Of a stretch of DNA of 64,000 nt, positions 59,975 to 64,000 are shown one piece after another (the first letter of the stretch is position 1; each line of letters starts with the position of its first letter). Origin of the DNA: VRUE01 sp963780815 (GTDB lineage Bacteria > Actinomycetota > Thermoleophilia > Solirubrobacterales > 70-9). The notes below the pieces were generated by a model. The model worked only from the letters and a program-made list of their open reading frames with translations, made no database searches and had not been told where the DNA came from. The stretch is taken from contig CAWADG010000005.1 of assembly GCA_963780815.1 (NCBI GenBank), forward strand, positions 124,001-188,000, given 5' to 3'. The position numbers and the translations under genes are program-made.

Positions 59975-60238
59975 ATGGAACCGTGGGACAGGCCACGGAT
60001 GTCGAGAGGGAGGTGGATGGCCGAGGGCGCGGTGAACGTCCTCGTCTGGGTCCTCGTCTGCTTCGGGGCGACAATCGCCATTCTCGGGCTCACCGACGGC
60101 ACCTGGCAGGCGATCGGCCTGACCGCGATCGCCTTCGTTGCCGCCCCGCTCGTCGAGGTTCCCGCGATCTTCACCGAGCGGGGCTACGAGGAGTACCGCC
60201 AGGAGTGGACCCGGTCCGACCGGGCCCGGCTCGGCTAG
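59975..60238 (+). CDS. Small two-helix membrane protein
   Basis: 87 residues from ATG 59975 (an internal ATG, MAEGAVNVLVW, is an alternative start). Two hydrophobic segments at ~residues 20-40 (VNVLVWVLVCFGATIAILGL) and ~47-65 (AIGLTAIAFVAAPLVEVPAIF) are followed by a charged tail with GYEEYRQEWTRSD. No family is recognised. It ends in CTAG shared with the convergent LLM oxidoreductase and might be co-transcribed with egtBD, 32 bases upstream. Confidence 0.6.
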   Translation: MEPWDRPRMSRGRWMAEGAVNVLVWVLVCFGATIAILGLTDGTWQAIGLTAIAFVAAPLVEVPAIFTERGYEEYRQEWTRSDRARLG

Positions 60239-61164
60239 GGCGCCAGCGCCTCGATCAGGTCTCCCGCCTGGTCGGGAGTGGTGACCAACAGCAGAATCGG
60301 TAGGGTGACGCCGCCCTCGACGAAGGCGCCGAGCTTCTCCTTCATCTCGGTCGGCTCACCGAAAATGAAGGTCTCCTCGATCACGTCCCACGGAGCTGCC
60401 TCCGCAGCAGCCTTGCGGTCTCCGGCCTCCCAGGCGGCGACCATCGGGTCGATCTTGTCGCCGTAGCCGAGCCAGCGGAAGAAGTTGGCGTACACCGGGA
60501 CCGTGGCGTAGGAGGCGAACATGAACCGCGCCAGCGGCTCGACCGCCTCGCGGTCACCGGGCAGGCAGAAGAAGCGACAGAGGAGCTCGAAGCCCTCGGG
60601 GGCGGCCGCGATCTGCTCGGTCACCTGGGGAAGGCCGCCCAACGGCAGGAAGTTCGAGAAGGCCCCGCTCGCGCGCTCGACAGCGAGGTCGAGCATCTTC
60701 CCGCGCAGTGCGGCGAGCACGATCGGGATCTCGAAACTCGGCTTGATTTCGAGCTTGAACCCGCCCGGCGCCCGCTCCCCGGCCAGCGCGGCGTCGAGGA
60801 ACTCGACGGTCTCCCGGACCCTGGTCAGGGGCTTATCGAACGGGATCCCGTTCCAGCCTTCGACGATCCGGTCCGAGGAGGAGCCGATCCCGAGGACAAA
60901 GCGGCCGCCGGAGGCGTCGGCGAGCGCCGAGGCCTCCTGGGCGAGCAGCGCCGGCCCCCGCTGAAAGACTCCGACGACACCGGTGCCGAGCCGCATCTCG
61001 TCGGTCCAGGCGGCGCTCAGCGCGAGCGGCGTGAAGCCGTCGGGACCGTTCGTCTCGCCGGTCCAGAGATCCGTATAGCCGGACGCCTCGGCGCGCTTGA
61101 CCAGCGCCTCATGATCGGCGAGCGGCGTCCCCGGCAGCGGCAGCGTCAATCCCCAACGGTTCAT
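60235..61164 (-). CDS. LLM-class F420-dependent oxidoreductase, second copy
   Basis: 309 residues. Luciferase-like TIM barrel: NRWGLTLPLPGTPLADHEALVKRAEASGYTDLWTGET, LAQEASALADASGGRFVLGIGSSSDRIVEGWNG and PIVLAALRGKMLDLAVERASGAFSNFLP. The SDRIVEGWNG motif is typical of the F420 branch found in many actinobacteria. Little sequence identity to the copy at 50644 beyond the fold motifs. Monocistronic; its substrate is unknown. Confidence 0.87.
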   Translation of the reverse strand: MNRWGLTLPLPGTPLADHEALVKRAEASGYTDLWTGETNGPDGFTPLALSAAWTDEMRLGTGVVGVFQRGPALLAQEASALADASGGRFVLGIGSSSDRIVEGWNGIPFDKPLTRVRETVEFLDAALAGERAPGGFKLEIKPSFEIPIVLAALRGKMLDLAVERASGAFSNFLPLGGLPQVTEQIAAAPEGFELLCRFFCLPGDREAVEPLARFMFASYATVPVYANFFRWLGYGDKIDPMVAAWEAGDRKAAAEAAPWDVIEETFIFGEPTEMKEKLGAFVEGGVTLPILLLVTTPDQAGDLIEALAP

Positions 61165-61303
61165 CTGCGGGACCCTAACCCTCGAAGTCCTGATTAGCGA
61201 GCCTCACAGTCTGATTCCCGCGAGCGGCGCTGATGTGGCTGAGTGGCACTGCCCCCGGACGCGAAGCGGAGGAGGCCGTGCAGTTGACTGAGGAGGCGGC
61301 GGA

Positions 61304-62316
61304 GTGATTAAGGTGCTGGGGATGGAGGGGAGCGCGCAGAAGCCCGATCGCAACCTGGCGCTGGAGCTGGTCCGCGTCACCGAGGCGGCGGCGCTCGCCT
61401 CGGCCCGCTGGGTCGGGCGCGGCGACAAGATCGCCGCCGACCAGGCCGCGGTCGACGCGATGCGGTTCGTCCTCGACTCGGTCTCGATGGACGGCATCGT
61501 CGTCATCGGCGAGGGAGAGAAGGACGAGGCGCCGATGCTCTACAACGGCGAGAGCATCGGCGACGGCAGCTCGCCGGTGGTCGACATCGCGGTCGATCCG
61601 CTCGAGGGCACGCGCCTCTGCGCGCTCGGGATGCCGAGCGCGATCGCGGTCATCGCCCTCGCCGAGCGGGGGACGATGTTCGACCCCGGGCCCTGCGTAT
61701 ACATGGAAAAGATCGCCGGGGGCGAGGAAATCGCCGACCTCCTCGACCTCGACCGGCCGCTGCCCGAGACCCTGAAGCTGATCGCCGACCGCAAGGGGGG
61801 AGCGTCGGCGACGTCACCGTCGTCATGCTCGACCGCCCGCGCCACGAGGATGCGATGAAGGAGGTTCGCGAGGCCGGCGCCCGGATCCGCCTGATCACCG
61901 ACGGCGACGTCTCGGCGGCGCTGCTCGCGGTCAGCGATCGCTCGCCGGTCGACCTCCTCTGGGGGATCGGCGGGACGCCGGAGGGCGTGATCTCGGCGGC
62001 GGCGCTGAAGTCGATGGGCGGCCAACTGATCGGCCGGCTCTGGCCACGCGACGACGGCGAGCGCCAGGCCGCGATCGACGCCGGCTACGACCTCGACCGG
62101 GTGCTGACCGGCAACGACCTCTGTTCGGGCGAGGACGTCTTCTTCTCCGCCTCCGGCGTCACCGATGGCGACGTCCTCCAGGGCGTCCGCTACCGCGGGC
62201 CCGGCGCGACGACCGAGTCGCTGGTGATGCGCTCGCGCTCGGGGACGGTGCGCCGGATCCAGGCGACGCACGACCGCTCGAAGCTGCGGGCGATCATCGG
62301 CGAGCGGTACGGCTGA
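61304..62316 (+). pseudogene. glpX: Class II fructose-1,6-bisphosphatase GlpX, frameshifted in a G-run
   Basis: GTG 61304 follows GAGGAGG; ATG 61322 (MEGSAQKPDRNLALEL) is the other start. Conserved sites: ARWVGRGDKIAADQAAVDAMR, VVIGEGEKDEAPML and DIAVDPLEGTRLCA for metal and phosphate binding. The run of six Gs at 61795-61800 should hold seven: adding one gives KGGSVGDVTVVMLDRPRH and the intact second half (LITDGDVSAALLAV, GIGGTPEGVISAAALKSMGGQ). Since this is a core gluconeogenic enzyme, a homopolymer sequencing error is the best explanation. Confidence 0.88.
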
Positions 62317-62328
62317 GCCGCACCCGCC

Positions 62329-63234
62329 TCAGTCGCACTCGCTGCATCCCTCGACCTGCTCGGTTTTCGCGGTCTGGTCCTCGCGCGAGTACGGCATTTC
62401 GCCGGTGTCGTGGAGCTCGTGGCGGAGGCTGTTGATCACCGCCCCGGCGAGCAGCGCCAGGCTCAGCGCGTAGAACCAGAGCAGGGTGATCAGCGCGAAG
62501 CCGAGGGTCGAGCCGAAGCGCGAAAGGCTCGAGACGTTCGAGAGGTAGAACGGGAACGCCCAGTTGGCGACGCCGGTCGTGATGGTAACGAACAGGGCGC
62601 CGGGCCAGACGTCGCGCCACGGCATGTGGCCTTTCGGGACCGCCCAGAAGATCACGCAGAGGAGCGCGAAGGTGATCAGGAGCGCGGCGATCAGCAGCAG
62701 GATCGTGTCGATCGCCTTGATGTCGGAGAGGCCGAGCGGCAGCCGGTCGGTGCTCGAGACGAGCGCCGCCTCCATCGTCGGCAGGACGATCGAGGCGGCA
62801 ATGAAGAGGAGGACGACGAGCAGCATCGTGAACGAGAACCGCTTCTGCTCGATCCAGCCCCGGCATTCGACGTGGTAGATCCGGCAGAAGGCGGTGTCCA
62901 TCGCGCCCCAGAACGAGGCGCCGATCCAGACCGAGCCGAGCAGCGCCGCGATCCCGATCGTGGTCGTGTTGTCCTGGATCCTGGTCAGGACGTCGGTCAG
63001 CGTCGTCTGCTCGGTGTTGGGGAAGAGGCGCTGGAGGTCGTCGACGACGCTCGCTTCGACCCCTCCGATCTTCAGCACCTGGCCGAAGAAGAAGAGGACG
63101 AGCAGCGCGAACGGGAAGACCGCCAGCATCAGGTTGTAGGCGACCATCGCCGAGAGCCCGGTTACGTTCTCGCGGTAGGCTCGCTGCCAGAAGCCGTTCA
63201 GCCAGGGCCGTGGATGTTGGAGGGCCCCGATCAT
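62329..63234 (-). CDS. YihY/BrkB family membrane protein
   Basis: 301 residues with about six membrane segments, starting near residues 28, 90, 130, 175, 205 and 240. The opening FWQRAYRENVTGLSAMVAYNLMLAVFPFALLVL and the WGAMDTAFCRIYHVECRGWIEQKRFSF loop are characteristic of the YihY (formerly RNase BN) family, proposed to be transporters or envelope proteins. The cytosolic tail ends EQVEGCSECD, a possible metal-binding CxxC. It starts at the edge of the promoter that reads toward the sigma-factor gene. Confidence 0.88.
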   Translation of the reverse strand: MIGALQHPRPWLNGFWQRAYRENVTGLSAMVAYNLMLAVFPFALLVLFFFGQVLKIGGVEASVVDDLQRLFPNTEQTTLTDVLTRIQDNTTTIGIAALLGSVWIGASFWGAMDTAFCRIYHVECRGWIEQKRFSFTMLLVVLLFIAASIVLPTMEAALVSSTDRLPLGLSDIKAIDTILLLIAALLITFALLCVIFWAVPKGHMPWRDVWPGALFVTITTGVANWAFPFYLSNVSSLSRFGSTLGFALITLLWFYALSLALLAGAVINSLRHELHDTGEMPYSREDQTAKTEQVEGCSECD

Positions 63235-63263
63235 TTGACTTCAGAAACTGAAGCGCCTATCAT
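63235..63263 (+). promoter_or_regulatory. Consensus sigma-70 promoter
   Basis: TTGACT (63235-63240), a 17-base spacer, and TATCAT (63258-63263). Five of six -35 bases and four or five of six -10 bases match consensus, the best promoter in the window. Transcription would start near 63270, toward the sigma-factor gene. Confidence 0.72.
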
Positions 63264-63269
63264 ACGAAC

Positions 63270-63354
63270 AGACGTTTGACTGGGCACGGATGCCCGCATG
63301 AAGTCCTCGTAGCGAGTCGCAAGTGGCACGGACCGAATTCTCGGTCCGTTTTTT
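63270..63354 (+). ncRNA. Candidate small RNA or attenuator leader upstream of the sigma-factor gene
   Basis: Between the promoter and an intrinsic terminator there are ~58 non-coding bases containing GGGCA-CGGA-TGCCC, a small hairpin. The terminator is ACGGACCGA-ATTC-TCGGTCCGT followed by TTTTT (63328-63354). The transcript would be ~85 bases, either a free small RNA or a leader whose termination controls the downstream gene. It matches no class I recognise. Confidence 0.55.
63328..63354 (+). terminator. Intrinsic terminator upstream of the sigma-factor gene
   Basis: Nine perfect base pairs (ACGGACCGA / TCGGTCCGT), a four-base ATTC loop and a run of Ts through 63354. It is the only textbook intrinsic terminator I found in the window, located 76 bases before the sigma-factor start codon. 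Confidence 0.85.
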
Positions 63355-63429
63355 CGAGACTTTTCGCTGCGGACGGCCTTTCATGAGCAGGACTAAACCA
63401 CCTAGCTGAAAGAAACGAGCGCAGACAGG

Positions 63430-64000
63430 ATGCTGGTAGCAGAGCTTCAGGAGCTTGAGGAGGTAAAAGGGCTGATCACGCGTGGTCAGCAGCTCGGCGT
63501 GCTGACCTTCGGCGATATCGCCTCCGCGGTCTCGGAGGTCGATCTCGACGAGTCCGACGTCGAGGACCTCTACGGACACCTCGAGAAGTCGGGTATCGAG
63601 CTTGTCGAGGACATGGACCCGGCCCAGAAAGCGGCCGCGGACGCGATGCCCGAACCGTCCGGGAAAAAAGGCCGGCGCCGCCAGAAACAGGCGCTCGACC
63701 TGAAACCGGACATGACGACGGACAGCCTCCAGCTGTTTCTCAAGGACATCGGCAAAGTCCGCCTCCTGACCGCTCAGGAGGAGGTCGAACTCGCGAAACG
63801 GATCGAGCGCGGCGACCTCGACGCGAAGCAGAAAATGGTCGAGTCCAACCTCCGCCTCGTCGTCTCGATCGCCAAGAACTACCGCAACCAGGGGCTGCCG
63901 TTCCTCGACCTGATCCAGGAGGGGACGCTCGGCCTCGTCCGGGCGGCGGAGAAGTTCGACTACCGCAAGGGATTCAAGTTCTCGACCTACGCGACCTGGT
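63430..64000 (+). CDS. rpoD: Primary RNA polymerase sigma factor, N-terminal part (runs off window)
   Basis: 190 residues visible from ATG 63430. Region 1.1-like N-terminus (VAELQELEEVKGLITRGQQLGVLTFGDIASAV), a short acidic/basic spacer (GKKGRRRQKQ), region 1.2 (DSLQLFLKDIGKVRLLTAQEEVELAKRIERGD) and the start of region 2 (NLRLVVSIAKNYRNQGLPFLDLIQEGTLGLVRAAEKFDYRKGFKFSTYATW) are those of the housekeeping sigma factor. The spacer between 1.1 and 1.2 is short, typical of actinobacterial SigA/HrdB relatives of this class. The rest of the gene lies beyond base 64000. Confidence 0.93.
   Translation, partial: MLVAELQELEEVKGLITRGQQLGVLTFGDIASAVSEVDLDESDVEDLYGHLEKSGIELVEDMDPAQKAAADAMPEPSGKKGRRRQKQALDLKPDMTTDSLQLFLKDIGKVRLLTAQEEVELAKRIERGDLDAKQKMVESNLRLVVSIAKNYRNQGLPFLDLIQEGTLGLVRAAEKFDYRKGFKFSTYATW

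Overview
The window is 64 kb of gene-dense, GC-rich chromosomal DNA from an actinobacterium. I place it, by inference, in the Thermoleophilia/Solirubrobacterales. Support: very strong GC bias at third codon positions, F420-dependent LLM oxidoreductases, an ECF42-type sigma factor next to a YCII protein, a three-gene proton-translocating transhydrogenase, ergothioneine genes, MocR and DUF3556 genes, and secreted beta-propellers with the ISKGPKK-type tail. The species cannot be named from sequence alone. No stretch over 300 bases lacks a gene or an annotated element.

Layout. 1-6 kb: end of a DUF2855 gene, a secreted protein, then a Baeyer-Villiger monooxygenase, a DUF3556 membrane protein and a carotenoid-desaturase-like flavoprotein. 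6-11 kb: MocR regulator divergent from a flavoprotein, a 5'-3' exonuclease, cupin, AhpD-like and SDR genes. 11-16 kb: ABC-2 exporter, YCII/ECF42 pair, secreted propeller. 16-25 kb: CutA, fatty acyl-CoA reductase, M23 peptidase, a second propeller, hydrolase, SpoU methyltransferase and an NlpC/P60 hydrolase. 25-30 kb: sulfur-type MBL-rhodanese, damaged acetate permease plus acetyl-CoA synthetase, K+ channel. 30-35.6 kb: MarR-MFS operon and a four-gene osmoprotectant ABC transporter. 35.6-39.4 kb: methylthioadenosine/purine salvage pair and a PAS-MBL pair. 39.4-43.5 kb: a less GC-rich accessory island with an aberrant tRNA, small orphan proteins, and an IS1595-type transposase gene split by an IS481-type element. 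43.5-48 kb: ECF sigma/anti-sigma, thiolase, crotonase, thioesterase. 48-54.7 kb: CtpE-like P-type ATPase, LLM oxidoreductase, pnt operon. 54.7-56.7 kb: a DUF559/AbiEi-type nuclease gene bracketed by two copies of a palindrome. 56.7-64 kb: methyltransferase, thioesterase, egtB-egtD, LLM oxidoreductase, class II fructose bisphosphatase, YihY protein, a probable short leader/small RNA and the start of the primary sigma factor.

The most unusual signals are non-coding. (1) Three copies of a 47-48 bp palindrome (12979, 54756, 55745) share ACGTGCC ends and GTT-CC cores while other positions change in both arms together; two of them bracket the DUF559 nuclease gene. (2) Two copies of a ~64 bp linker begin exactly at the stop codons of upstream genes (11328, 52923). 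(3) A perfect 12 bp hairpin buries the start codon of the NlpC/P60 hydrolase, preceded by two mutually exclusive stems. (4) A consensus promoter followed ~65 bases later by an intrinsic terminator lies ahead of the primary sigma gene. (5) Oppositely oriented copies of a GTGAC-N4-GTCACGCTTATCCC motif lie at the two edges of the accessory island.

Caution: about ten conserved genes carry single-base frameshifts (including the glpX, thiolase and osmoprotectant transporter genes). This is more consistent with indel errors in the assembly than with mass gene decay; those genes are typed as pseudogenes but described as reconstructed across the shift.
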